Assembly: GCA_930367215.1 (NCBI GenBank)
Contig: OV884059.1
Location: 16,516,945 to 16,580,944, forward strand
Source: Pollenia angustigena
Lineage: Eukaryota > Arthropoda > Insecta > Diptera > Polleniidae
Direction: 5' to 3'
Length of the DNA stretch: 64,000 nt
The translations under genes and the position numbers were made by a program. Below the pieces are notes generated by a model that had not been told where the DNA came from, searched no databases, and was given only the letters and a program-made list of their open reading frames with translations. Positions 38,575 through 50,281 of the stretch are shown here, one piece after another (within the stretch, counting starts at the first letter, position 1; each line of letters opens with the position of its first letter).

Positions 38575-38761
38575 TATGTAAATCTTCATTGTCGTTTTTC
38601 TCCACTACGACTTTTTTACCATGCGCCAAACCAATAATGAGCTGACGATATGTATTAAAATTCAAATTTTCCATATGTTGTTTTGTCTTAGATGACGATA
38701 TGTACCATTTCCATATTGTTGAATACCATGAAAATTGTTTGTATTCAATATAAAAAATTAA

Positions 38762-39000
38762 GGGGCTAATTCTGGGAGTCTTGATCAAATACTTTTTCGA
38801 TTCGGAAGTTATTTAATTTCTAATTCTTTCAGTCGATACTGAACGAATCGAAATTATTTTTCAGTGTCGTCAAGCATTTATTAGAGTTTTTACAACACTG
38901 AAAAAATATTTTCGGTTCGCTCAGTATCGACTGAAAAAATTGGAAATAAAATTTCTTTCGAATCAAAAAACTACTTGATCCAGACTGTTAGAATTAACCC
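38762..39000. mobile_element. MITE related to 29441-29649
   Basis: GGGGCTAATTCTGG..AGTCTTGATCAA at the left and TTGATCCAGACTGTTAGAAT at the right, with TTTTTCGATTCGG / CTTTCGAATCAAAAA arms. TAA precedes and TAG follows. Confidence 0.68.
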
Positions 39001-39834
39001 TAGAATTCGGATTAAAGTAAATTTAAAAATAAACCGAAGTTCGAATTCAGCCGGAAAAATACGTTTGGTCGGACATTAGTTTTTTAACTATTGTGCATGT
39101 TCTGACAACCACAAAACGCTTAAAATTTGCGGTTCTGACTTGAAGTCGCATAATAGGTGTTCTGAAAATATCTAGAAGTTTGGCGACTTCAAATTGCGAA
39201 AGTATGCTCAAGGAAACTATAATGTTTTTAAGTATCCATGGCAGATCGAAAGTAAAACGCACGAGTATCAGAACTGCATAAAATAAATCTGGCGTTTTTT
39301 TGATTTCAAATCGTGCGATTGTCATAACATGACCGTATGTATGTATATTATGTAAGGTTTATATGTAGATATGTATTTAAGAAATCATCGTTATAAAAAA
39401 TTTGCCCAAAAGTTATACATAGTTAATGCTAAACAAATCTAAAGCAATCAAAATTATTATAAAATGTTATTTCATTTTTTCAAAATTAAAATAAATGTTT
39501 AATAATAATGCGTGTTTTTAATTAAATGGAATGCAGTTTTTAAAATGTTCAACTAACTAACCAAATATAATTTTTTGTTTGTTTTTATTATGTAATTATA
39601 CATTCAAGGCATAAATTCATTAAAAAAAAAACTTTCTGCGTCCCTGTTTTCTTTTTAAACTTATCACTGGACTGATGGATTTTGGTGCACATTTTCAGTA
39701 AAAAACCAATATGGCCGCTAACGGTCACTACTGAATCATAAATTCAAAGCTCTTGCATTTTATAACAACAAAAAATGCTTCAACAAACAACTGACAAAAA
39801 ATCAACCAATTATAGTCGGGACTGTAAGAAAAGA
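39001..39834. other. Intergenic, no gene seen
   Basis: AT-rich with no transposon ends that I can define. The 39650 stretch ATCACTGGACTGATGGATTT weakly resembles 48425-48445. Confidence 0.35.
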
Positions 39835-39966
39835 TAAACTCACTGTTTATTGTTGTTGTTTTTGTTTAAGCTTTGATATTGCTACAAGTAAAACTGGGGT
39901 TTTATTTGCTTAATATCTTTAGTTTTTCTAAAATCTTTGGATAAAGTTTCCTGACGATCTGGCCTA
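39835..39966. repeat. Left part of the snap-back repeat interrupted by the LINE
   Basis: TTTATTGTTGTTGTTTTTGT..CAAGTAAAACTG and TTTCCTGACGATCTGGCCTA match the family at 34405-34765. It resumes after the LINE at 48280 with TGGCCTAAGCAACCAGTGAA. Confidence 0.75.
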
Positions 39967-40188
39967 GGTAGGTAGAAAGGCCGGTGTGAAGTCTCCTTCA
40001 CACCTTCACCCAGAGACCAATATGGTCCATTGCGACGCCTTAATTAGAGATAGCTATATGAAGGTAGAAAGTAGGTGAAATAAACAGCGAAAGCACAAGG
40101 CAGATCCAGAAGTAAGGTAGAAAAGAAAGGAAAGAAAAGAAGGTCACGGACCAACCCTGAGAGAAATCCCACTCAAACCAAATTCGTC

Positions 40189-41042
40189 CTACGTGCGGTT
40201 AGCACACAGTCTCCTCTCGCGCAGCCAAGCCATATACTCGAGTCTGCAACCCGAGACATCCCCTAATTCGCCCAGGAATCTACTGCCCAGCCACTTCAGC
40301 CTGCTACCCTGCAGCCTGGGACAGTGGCACAGAAAGTGCTCAACTGTCTCCAACTTCTCAGGGTCCTCGCACAACTTGCATATATTCCATCCTCACCGAC
40401 ATCCTGCCTATCATACAGTGGCCCGTGATCATTCTTATCATGGTCCTAACGCAGACCCTGCTCCTGCCCAGCAGCGACACCGAATCGGATTTTCTAAGCA
40501 CCGGCCACAGCGTCCGCGATACCCGGCAGTCCGTTCGGCTCCCCCAGGCCCGATTGGTCGTGCCCAGTATCCACTCCTTAATTCTACCAAAATAAAAGCC
40601 CAATGGAGGCCTAACCGCTTCCACACTCTGAGCCCTGTCTTGCCAACTCATCAGCAACCTCATTGCCGCAGTGACCCGGCACCCAGTACAACCTTATCAA
40701 ATACTCCCCTAAGACTCCCTCCAGAGCCCTGCTACACTCATCAACCAGCTTGGAGTTCACGTAACAGCCCCTTACGGCCATAAGAGCCGCCTGGCTGTCC
40801 ACATATATAGTGACCTCTGAGCCCCTATCAATGTTGTCCCTCATCAGTTCCACGGCCCTCCAGACCCCCAGAACCTCCGCCTGAAAAACACTGCAGTCGT
40901 CAGGAAGCCTATATGACCTTCTAATGTTCAGATCCTCAATGTAGACCCCGGCACCCGTGCCCCTCATCTTCGAGCCATCAGTGAAAATAGCAAATCCACC
41001 AAATAATCTGCTCCTGCCCGACCAGCTCTCCCTAGTGGGCAC
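40189..41042 (-). pseudogene. LINE ORF2: RNase H domain and Cys/His tail
   Basis: RNase H motifs: FAIFTDGSK (first Asp), a Glu in QAEVLGVWRA, YVDSQAALMA (third acidic) and WVPGHCGNEVADELA. The tail reads KLCEDPEKLETVEHFLCHCP (C-x-H-x-C pattern), reached by at least one frameshift near 40380-40610. An in-frame TAG (41049-41051) separates it from the reverse transcriptase. Confidence 0.9.
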
Positions 41043-41048
41043 TATTAC

Positions 41049-42506
41049 CTACGGCAATCGCCCAAAATCCATCCTGGCGCTCACATAATCAGTGGAGCCC
41101 GGCGGTCCCAGGTAATAGCCGCCAGCCTCAATCTCACTCAGGATCCGTGAGTGACCTTGCGTGTCATTCCTCGCCAATCCTAACACCCTCAGTCTAAGTA
41201 TGCTCCTGGCCGCCATTCCCATCACATACTGCTCAATAGGCAGAAGATGTAGAATGACATCCAGGACAGCCTGAGTAGTACTTCTCATGGCACCTGTCAT
41301 GCCAATTGAAGCACACCTCTGAGCCTTAGAAAGAAGGTTCCTACGACTAGCCAATCTCAATGACTCCCACCAAACACAGCATCCATACGTAAGAATGGGT
41401 CTAACCATTGAAGTGTACAGCCATCCCACCACTGACGGCCGGAGTCCCCAGCTCCTACCTATCGATGATCTGCAAGCATAGTAGGCATTGAGACCCCTCT
41501 CGAGTCTCTCCTGAGTATTCCTACCCCATGACAGCTTGCTGTCCAGAAAAACCCCCAGATACTTAGAACTATCAGATAGTCCAAGCTCCACTCCTCCCAG
41601 TACCGGTAGCCTTAACTCCTCCACCTTGTACCTCCTAGTGAAAAGAACTAACTCTGTCTTCTCCGGATTAACTCCCAGTCCCTTATCACTCGCACAAGCC
41701 GACAGTTTTCCCAGCGCACCTTGCATGATGTCGCTAATTGTCGGCAGAAACTTGCCCAACACCAATATCACTACATCATCCGCGTAGGCCACGACCTTCT
41801 GACACATTCTGTCAAAACGTCTCAGAACGACATTGACGGCCAAGAGCCACAATAAGGGAGAGAGAACTCCACCCTGTGGGGTCCCCCTAGTCACCGATTT
41901 TATTAAGCGTTCGTTTCCCCAGTCCGAGTGAATAACTCTGCTGCTAAGCATCATAGTTATACATTCGACCAAAACCAACGAAACTCCCAGGTCAACCAGT
42001 GCCTGCCTTATAGCCTCTACCCTCAAATTGTTAAAGGCGCCCTCTATGTTCAGGAATGCCGTCAAGGTGTATTCCCTGGTTCGGAAACCCCGCTCCATAT
42101 AACCAACCACATCATGCAACGCACTCTCAACAGATCTACCTTTAAAGTAGGCGTGTTGAGCGCCGCTGACGATGCCGGCGTCAATCTTTGTCCTCAGATG
42201 TAGATCAATCAGCCTTTCCAACGTCTTCAAGAAAAAAGACGACAAGCTGATTGGTCTAAAATCCTTGGGTTTAGAGTGACCGCTTCTACCAGCCTTGGGA
42301 ATAAAAACTACCCTAAGCTCCCTCCACCTCCTAGGAATGTACCCGTTCAGCACACAAACCCTAAACAGTTCCACCAACAACAGGAGTGATGACTTCCCAA
42401 TATTCTGTAGCATCGCCGGAAATATACCATCTCGTCCCGCCGATTTGTAGGACCCAAAGGTATTTACCGCCCAAGTTACCTTATCCAAGGTAATCATATC
42501 CCCCAC
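41049..42506 (-). pseudogene. LINE ORF2: reverse transcriptase domain
   Basis: 485-codon open stretch with RT motifs in order: AGRDGIFPAML, FRPISLSSFFLKTLERLID, AYFKGRSVESALHDVV, GTPQGGVLSPLLWLLAVNVV, the catalytic YADDVVIL box, and SSKYLGVFLDSKLSW. The endonuclease lies upstream in another frame (frameshift near 42500). Intact motifs suggest a fairly recent copy, but it is not translatable as one ORF2. Confidence 0.93.
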
Positions 42507-43227
42507 CGTCTACCGCCTGAGCCCGAACCAGAGAAGGGGTCACCACATACAGCCTGTTCCCAGGATCCACACACCCCGGAAAGTGAGTCTCCATAAGCAG
42601 ACAGAGATTCGGAGCCAGATTCCGCCCATGAGCCGTCCGGTCTCTGAATAAATCCAGGGACTACCGGGTCCTTAGATAAAATGCTCCTGAACCTAGACAT
42701 CTCATTCACGGATTCAACTGACTCGATAAATTTAATCCACGAGTCCCTTTTCGCCCTTCTAATATCTCCCTTATACCTCCCGTAACTCAATCTGAAGTTA
42801 CTACAATGTTCCTCCTTACGAGTATAATTCGCTCTATTGAACAGCCTTCTGACAGTGGACCTTTGAGTTCTCAACTCGTCTGTCCACCATCTTGGCTGTG
42901 TACGCCTGCCCGGAAAATGTAACGGACAGGATTGCTCATAGCTACTGGTCAATACTCCCGTGAAGGTGTTCACCAGTTGCTCCACACCGGTCGGAGTCGA
43001 CCCCCAGTTCCGTGTAACCCTAAGGTTACTTTGCACCAGTCCCGAAAACGAATCCCAATCCGTCCTTCTCGGATTTCTATACGGACACCTTTTCGACCTC
43101 TTAAACATTAGACTAAAGGACAGACGACTATGGTCAGAGAAGGAAAAATCCAAAGCCACCCTCCAGTCCTCTACTAATTCCCTACAGTTCGTCAATGCTA
43201 TATCTATCACTGCCTCTATCCCTAGTT
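42494..43227 (-). pseudogene. LINE ORF2: endonuclease C-terminal part
   Basis: Minus-strand reading begins ELGIEAVIDIALTN and continues through FSFSDHSRLSFSLMF, where the SDH triad is the conserved histidine region of APE-type endonucleases. It then runs through the linker towards the RT. Cut from its N-terminal half by the MITE at 43228-43522. Confidence 0.88.
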
Positions 43228-43522
43228 CAGGGGGGTTACTGCGTATTTCGATTCGAAAGAAATCATTTACGGATTCGAACGATTTGTACTATGTATTGGT
43301 TTTGAGTAAACGGACGTTTTTCATACTTTATTGAAAACAAAAATCACTTTCTTAAAAGCCACTCTCTATCACGAACAAAAATTGTTCATCAAATTTCCCA
43401 TTTTTTAAAAAATACAACCTCTGTCATCGTTTCGAACATTTACGAAAATCGTAATACACAGTACAAATAATTCCAATCCGTAAATGATTTCTTTCGAATC
43501 GAAATACGCGGTAACTCCCCTG
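43228..43522. mobile_element. GTTACCGCGTATTTCGATTC family MITE in unit A
   Basis: CAGGGGGGTTAC and GTAACTCCCCTG ends with long inverted arms, inserted in the endonuclease frame between GNTPTF and ELGIEAVIDI. Confidence 0.85.
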
Positions 43523-44064
43523 AACGTTGGCGTATTCCCCCTGTTACAGATAAAAAGATTGCTGGCAATAATAGAATCAAACATAGACTCACCTCTTTTG
43601 TTGATGTCGGCACTACCCCATTGGGAATGGTGTTCATTGGCGTCACATCCTAGTACCAGCCTCGAGCCGCTTTTGCCTGAGTGCTCCACCAACTCTCGCA
43701 CTTTTTCACCAGATGGATCGGCAGCTTCATATGGTAAGTATACCGATGCCAGTGCCAGGACCGTTTTGTCCCTGGCTTCTCCTGTCACAACCGAGAGGTC
43801 TCCATTACTGAAAGAATGAGAAATCATAAATTTATGCTTAGTTCTCGCCAGTATACAAGTTCGTACCTTCTCATCCGAGCGGGATACGAACAAAGTATAC
43901 CTCGTGATCTTTAATCCAACTACCCGGTTTTTGTTAATCCAGGGCTCTTGGATTAAAGCCACGTCAACGTTGTTATCAATGAGGTGGGTTACTTATTCGG
44001 TTGAGGCCGCTTCACAGTGGTGCAAGTTTACCTGCACCACTTTCAGCCTCTTAGGGTTTATCAT
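43523..44064 (-). pseudogene. LINE ORF2 start and endonuclease N-terminal part (unit A)
   Basis: ORF2 ATG overlaps the ORF1 stop; reading MINPKRLKVVQVNLHHCEAA then STE, a TAA stop (43993-43995), and after it VALIQEPWINK and LVLGCDANEHHSQWGS. QVNLHHCEAA, IQEPW and D-x-N-xHH are APE endonuclease motifs. The same stop is present in units B and C. Confidence 0.88.
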
Positions 44065-44636
44065 TTTTAGGAAACCTAAATCTGATAGACCCCAACCCGA
44101 ATATAGCAACCCCTCCCATTGACTTTAGTTTCCTCAGAGACTCCCGGTATACTGTGAACCTGAAATCTCTTCCTTGGTTCTCCTTACAACCCAGTGAAGC
44201 TATCATCTTACACTGGCCTGTACTGAGCCCATTGTTCTGATTGGCCAGTAACCCCAGTATGACCTCCATCGGTTTTATAGGTGAAGGAATCCATACAGTG
44301 ACTACTGGCCTTAATGGCAACTCAGACGCGAGTATTACGTCCAATCTGGCTTCAAGACAAGCGCTGCCACACCTGTCGATTGCAGTCTTTAAAAACTCAA
44401 AGGTTTTTAGATTTCCGCAACTGACAGTTTTGACACCTCTTATCCAGTAAGCCAATTTGAACGATACTTCGTCCGGCCTTCCTTTGACGCTAAAGATTTC
44501 GTCGAGTAGTTTGTTTTCTAGCACCTGCCATTTCTCGACACTGATCCTTCCATCGGGATCCATACGATCAATGACAGCTGCTAGAATACCGTCCTTACCT
44601 GACGACTCCCTTAGCTTCGTTGACGGGGAGGGTTGG

Positions 44637-46360
44637 ATTGCTCATAGCTACTGGTCAATACTCCCGTGAAGGTGTTCACCAGTTGCTCCACACCGGTCGG
44701 AGTCGGCCCCCAGTTCCGTGTAACCCTAAGGTTACTTTGCACCAGTCCCGAAAACGAATCCCAATCCGTCCTTCTCGGATTTCTATACGGACACCTTTTC
44801 GACCTCTCAAACATTAGACTAAAGGACAGATGACTATGGTCAGAGAAGGAAAAATCCAAAGCCACCCTCCAGTCCTCTACTAATTCCCTACAGTTCGTCA
44901 ATGCTATATCTATCACTGCCTCTATCCCTAGTTCAGGGGGGTTACCGCGTATTTCGATTCGAAAGAAATCATTTACGGATTCGAACGATTTGTACTATGT
45001 ATTACGATTTTCGTAATATTGGTTTTGAGTAAACGGACGTTTTTCATACTTTATTGAAAACAAAAAATCACTTTCTTAAAAGCCACTCTCTATAACGAAC
45101 AAAAATTGTTCATCAAATTTCCCATTTTTTAAAAAATACAACCTCTGTCATCGTTTCGAACATTTACGAAAATCGTAATACACAGTACAAATAATTCCAA
45201 TCCGTAAATGATTTCTTTCGAATCGAAATACGCGGTAACTCCCCTGAACGTTGGCGTATTCCCCCTGTTACAGATAAAAAGATTGCTGGCAATAATAGAA
45301 TCAAACATAGACTCACCTCTTTTGTTGATGTCGGCACTACCCCATTGGGAATGGTGTTCATTGGCGTCACATCCTAGTACCAGCCTCGAGCCGCTTTTGC
45401 CTGAGTGCTCCACCAACTCTCGCACTTTTTCACCAGATGGATCGGCAGCTTCATATGGTAAGTATACCGATGCCAGTGCCAGGACCGTTTTGTCCCTGGC
45501 TTCTGCTGTCACAACCGAGAGGTCTCCATTACTGAAAGAATGAGAAATCATAAATTTATGCTTAGTTCTCGCCAGTATACAAGTTCGTACCTTCTCATCC
45601 GAGCGGGATACGAAAAAAGTATACCTCGTGATCTTTAATCCAACTACCCGGTTTTTGTTAATCCAGGGCTCTTGGATTAAAGCCACGTCAACGTTGTTAT
45701 CAATGAGGTGGGTTACTTATTCGGTTGAGGCCGCTTCACAGTGGTGCAAGTTTACCTGCACCACTTTCAGCCTCTTAGGGTTTATCATTTTTAGGAAACC
45801 TAAATCTGATAGACCCCAACCCGAATATAGCAACCCCTCCCATTGACTTTAGTTTCCTCAGAGACTCCCGGTATACTGTGAACCTGAAATCTCTTCCTTG
45901 GTTCTCCTTACAACCCAGTGAAGCTATCATCTTACACTGGCCTGTACTGAGCCCATTGTTCTGATTGGCCAGTAACCCCAGTATGACCTCCATCGGTTTT
46001 ATAGGTGAAGGAATCCATACAGTGACTACTGGCCTTAATGGCAACTCAGACGCGAGTATTACGTCCAATCTGGCTTCAGAACAAGCGCTGCCACACCTGT
46101 CGATTGCAGTCTTTAAAAACTCAAAGGTTTTTAGATTTCCGCAACTGACAGTTTTGACACCTCTTATCCAGTAAGCCAATTTGAACGATACTTCGTCCGG
46201 CCTTCCTTTGACGCTAAAGATTTCGTCGAGTAGTTTGTTTTCTAGCACCTGCCATTTCTCGACACTGATCCTTCCATCGGGATCCATACGATCAATGACA
46301 GCTGCTAGAATACCGTCCTTACCTGACGACTCCCTTAGCTTCGTTGACGGGGAGGGTTGG
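44637..46360 (-). repeat. LINE tandem unit B (1724 bp)
   Basis: Same order of sequence as unit A. The junction GGAGGGTTGG|ATTGCTCATA joins ORF1 to the middle of the endonuclease linker. Confidence 0.93.
44934..45246. mobile_element. Same MITE in unit B
   Basis: 313 bp; identical position in the unit and the same ends as in unit A, with the full TTACGATTTTCGTAATATT stretch. Confidence 0.88.
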
Positions 46361-48084
46361 ATTGCTCATAGCTACTGGTCAATACTCCCGTGAAGGTGTT
46401 CACCAGTTGCTCCACACCGGTCGGAGTCGGCCCCCAGTTCCGTGTAACCCTAAGGTTACTTTGCACCAGTCCCGAAAACGAATCCCAATCCGTCCTTCTC
46501 GGATTTCTATACGGACACCTTTTCGACCTCTCAAACATTAGACTAAAGGACAGACGACTATGGTCAGAGAAGGAAAAATCCAAAGCCACCCTCCAGTCCT
46601 CTACTAATTCCCTACAGTTCGTCAATGCTATATCTATCACTGCCTCTATCCCTAGTTCAGGGGGGTTACCGCGTATTTCGATTCGAAAGAAATCATTTAC
46701 GGATTCGAACGATTTGTACTATGTATTACGATTTTCGTAATATTGGTTTTGAGTAAACGGACGTTTTTCATACTTTATTGAAAACAAAAAATCACTTTCT
46801 TAAAAGCCACTCTCTATAACGAACAAAAATTGTTCATCAAATTTCCCATTTTTTTAAAAATACAACCTCTGTCATCGTTTCGAACATTTACGAAAATCGT
46901 AATACACAGTACAAATAATTAGATTCCGTAAATGATTTCTTTCGAATCGAAATACGCGGTAACTCCCCTGAACGTTGGCGTATTCCCCCTGTTACAGATA
47001 AAAAGATTGCTGGCAATAATAGAATCAAACATAGACTCACCTCTTTTGTTGATGTCGGCACTACCCCATTGGGAATGGTGTTCATTGGCGTCACATCCTA
47101 GTACCAGCCTCGAGCCGCTTTTGCCTGAGTGCTCCACCAACTCTCGCACTTTTTCACCAGATGGATCGGCAGCTTCATATGGTAAGTATACCGATGCCAG
47201 TGCCAGGACCGTTTTGTCCCTGGCTTCTCCTGTCACAACCGTGAGGTCTCCATTACTGAAAGAATGAGAAATCATAAATTTATGCTTAGTTCTCGCCAGT
47301 ATACAAGTTCGTACCTTCTCATCCGAGCGGGATACGAACAAAGTATACCTCGTGATCTTTAATCCAACTACCCGGTTTTTGTTAATCCAGGGCTCTTGGA
47401 TTAAAGCCACGTCAACGTTGTTATCAATGAGGTGGGTTACTTATTCGGTTGAGGCCGCTTCACAGTGGTGCAAGTTTACCTGCACCACTTTCAGCCTCTT
47501 AGGGTTTATCATTTTTAGGAAACCTAAATCTGATAGACCCCAACCCGAATATAGCAACCCCTCCCATTGACTTTAGTTTCCTCAGAGACTCCCGGTATAC
47601 TGTGAACCTGAAATCTCTTCCTTGGTTCTCCTTACAACCCAGTGAAGCTATCATCTTACACTGGCCTGTACTGAGCCCATTGTTCTGATTGGCCAGTAAC
47701 CCCAGTATGACCTCCATCGGTTTTATAGGTGAAGGAATCCATACAGTGACTACTGGCCTTAATGGCAACTCAGACGCGAGTATTACGTCCAATCTGGCTT
47801 CAGGACAAGCGCTGCCACACCTGTCGATTGCAGTCTTTAAAAACTCAAAGGTTTTTAGATTTCCGCAACTGACAGTTTTGACACCTCTTATCCAGTAAGC
47901 CAATTTGAACGATACTTCGTCCGGCCTTCCTTTGACGCTAAAGATTTCGTCGAGTAGTTTGTTTTCTAGCACCTGCCATTTCTCGACACTGATCCTTCCA
48001 TCGGGATCCATACGATCAATGACAGCTGCTAGAATACCGTCCTTACCTGACGACTCCCTTAGCTTCGTTGACGTGGAGGGTTGG
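46361..48084 (-). repeat. LINE tandem unit C (1724 bp)
   Basis: Same as B, but at its right edge GGAGGGTTGG continues into native ORF1 sequence TCCTCTCTGG, identifying the original breakpoint. GG is shared with the other breakpoint (42929-42930). Confidence 0.93.
46658..46970. mobile_element. Same MITE in unit C
   Basis: 313 bp; identical position in the unit and the same ends as in unit B. Confidence 0.88.
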
Positions 48085-48279
48085 TCCTCTCTGGAGCCAT
48101 TCCTCTTAGTGATCTCCTTTCGGGGATCCTTACTTTTATCCGCTGGGGATTTCTGGTCATCACCAGACCTAACTCTCTTAAATACCCCCTTATTGGTGAT
48201 CACCCGATTTCCCTGCAGATGTTTGCTGGTTTGTCCCAGTAATCCCTTTTGTGACTTCCCTTTGGGGTCCCCCCAAATT
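47499..48279 (-). pseudogene. LINE ORF1 C-terminal part (unit C, longest copy)
   Basis: Reading frame with a charged, low-complexity N-terminal stretch (KSKDPRKEITKRNGSRED) followed by a globular part, VVTVWIPSPIKPMEVILGLL, ANQNNGLSTGQCKMI and FRFTVYRESLRKLKSMGG. This resembles the DUF4780-type domain found in ORF1 of fly LINEs (from memory). Stop at PKNDKP. The frame runs open into the flanking repeat, showing that the 5' end is truncated. Confidence 0.78.
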
Positions 48280-48345
48280 TGGCCTAAGCAACCAGTGAAA
48301 TGTGCATAGGAATAGCTTATCCCTTCAACAATAAATTTCAGTTTA
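48280..48345. repeat. Right part of the interrupted snap-back repeat
   Basis: TGGCCTAAGCAACCAGTGAA through CAACAATAAATTTCAGT continues the repeat broken at 39966. Confidence 0.75.
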
Positions 48346-48472
48346 TCAATAGTATGAAATGGGACACACAGCACATTTAAACGAAACCTTGTAACTTTGC
48401 GTCAATGTTTACTCTTCATATTTATCACTGCACTGATGTGTTTTGGTTTACGCTATAAGTCTATTCATTTTA

Positions 48473-48685
48473 GATTCCCTTAATAAAGTTCATGAGTATA
48501 ACACCAATTATGAGCTTGCTCCAAAATCATTGGTCGACCTTAAACTTCGTCTAGGAAGCGTTAAACTTTTAAATGGTACTCCAACAGTAATTCATCTGAG
48601 CTGGGCGAATGCGTTAAACTGTTTAGTGTGGCCTGATTTAGATATAATTCATAGTAATAAAAACGCTTCCTTATTGCTTTGTTAA
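48473..48685 (+). other. Candidate terminal coding exon, unrecognised
   Basis: A TTCATTTTAG acceptor-like site is followed by an open frame of 70 codons to TAA, reading SLNKVHEYNTNYELAPKSLV and, later, TVIHLSWANALNCLVWPDLD. It is more polar and balanced than random AT-rich ORFs nearby. I do not recognise the family and cannot identify a preceding exon; an ATG with GTAAGT donor at 38262-38282 has the wrong phase. Could be a gene end, a transposon piece or chance. Confidence 0.25.
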
Positions 48686-50281
48686 AATTACTTTTATTTT
48701 AAAAAAGTCAAATATTTTATGATTTGTTGTTTGACTTCAATTATAATCATTCATGGTCTTAAAATTATATTTTTATAAATACCTTATATCAATATGTACG
48801 TGAATTGTTAGCTAGATATTATTTTTTTGTATATATCTATATGTATATGTTTATATATCGGACTTGATCATAAAGATGGTGTTAACTCAATTTTTTTATT
48901 TTTTAACTTTTTGGAAAATATCTTGCTATATTGTCAACTTTTTGGAGATGAAGTGGTTGGTTTACAAACTATTTTTCTTATGCTTTTAATATTAAATCAA
49001 AAATTGTTTTGCTTCTACTCGAAATGTTTAAATTTTAAGTTAATGCCCTCTTTCTGATCAAGTGCTATATGTATATTATATAATTAAAAAAAATTAAATT
49101 TTTTTTTTGTGATTGTTAAAAGAGCATATGTGATGATAAGCTAAAAAAACTGTTGATCAAGTGGTAAATCACCAAAATGTTAAACAAGATTTTAAACAAA
49201 ACTTTCTCATCATTTGCAAAAATAAAAAACAGAGTTTTAAGATACATATATTCAAACACAGTTCGGAATTGAAAATTATAACAAGAGAGAGAGAGAGAAG
49301 GAGTGAGAGAAAATTTTGTTTTTTTAAAAAAATTTAATCGGAAATTGAAAAACGTGTTTTAAAATCTAATATATATGGCATTAATAGGAAATTTTCAAAA
49401 ATAATTTTCTTGTAAAAAATATTAAATTAATAAAAATTGGTTTACAAATATTTAAATTGTTAGTTTCAACACAATTTGTTATCGCTAAAAGTCTCTTTAA
49501 AGAATTTTTCAGCAACTAGATTTACTATATTGCAATTTTCCGGTGTGTGTGTATTTCCTAAGAAGTTTACTTAAGAGGCAAAAAATATTCTAATTACTTT
49601 TTATATTTGAAATATATTAAAAAAACAAATTATAAAAAATTATCTAAATTTTTAAACACACACTCATTTGTTTCCAAAATTCAACTGCGAACTGTTTTAT
49701 GTTGTTATTAAACTGAATAAATTATTTTAATAAATCTTCTTTCTTTTTAATCTCAATAACATAAATATTATAAACTTTTTTGTTTTTTTTTTTTTTAATT
49801 TTTAATTTTTAATTAATATACATAAGTATAAAAAATGAAATTATAGAAGATAATAATAAATCAATGAAAACACATGTACAATAGAAATAATAAGAAAAAA
49901 AAAACAATCACCTCGTTTATGTGTTGAGTGGATATTTTATTCCATTCCTGTTAAGAAAGCAGGACAATTTCTATATCATATAAACTCGGTCGCTTAATTC
50001 GTTGTTTCACTATTTTTTTTTTTTGTTAATTATAATTAATTTAAGGGAGAAAAAAGTCTTCAGGTTGTTACAAATTGTTGCAAGTTACCTGTTAAAGGTT
50101 GCCTTAATGTAAACTTTAGTTGCCAATCCATGTATGTTGGCGCACGATCATAGTAAAGGATAGAAGGTGTCATCATTTACTTCTTGGTATTTTCCAACTA
50201 AAATTGTAATAAATTCTTATTAGAAATTTTAGATCTTGAGTTTTTTTTTGTCGTTATTTAGAAAAAAAGTCATTTAATGTT
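48686..50281. other. AT-rich intergenic sequence
   Basis: Long A/T runs, a short GAGA microsatellite at about 49285-49310, and nothing else recognised. Confidence 0.45.

Larger units (their letters stand above)
42931..44636 (-). repeat. LINE tandem unit A (1706 bp)
   Basis: First of three near-identical units starting ATTGCTCATAGCTACTGGTC. It differs from B and C by an 18-base shortfall inside its MITE (17 bases between ATT repeats plus one A) and a few substitutions. Confidence 0.93.
39967..48279 (-). mobile_element. Non-LTR retrotransposon (LINE, RNase H-bearing I/Loa-like), 7-bp duplication
   Basis: Order on the minus strand: ORF1 (C-terminal part), endonuclease, reverse transcriptase, RNase H, Cys/His tail. 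Target duplication TGGCCTA at 39960-39966 and 48280-48286. The uninterrupted site is recognisable at 23668-23690. The 3' tail is a (TACC)n-like run, not poly(A). ORF1 begins abruptly at the boundary, so the copy is 5'-truncated. Three tandem units of 1706, 1724 and 1724 bp (42931-48084) enlarge it; without the two extra units it would be about 4.9 kb. Clade call from domain order only. Confidence 0.9.

Noticed and set aside
40193..40783. 196-codon plus-strand frame and other plus-strand frames at 41536-47898
   Set aside because: They are antisense to the LINE ORFs, which have recognisable RT, RNase H and endonuclease motifs.
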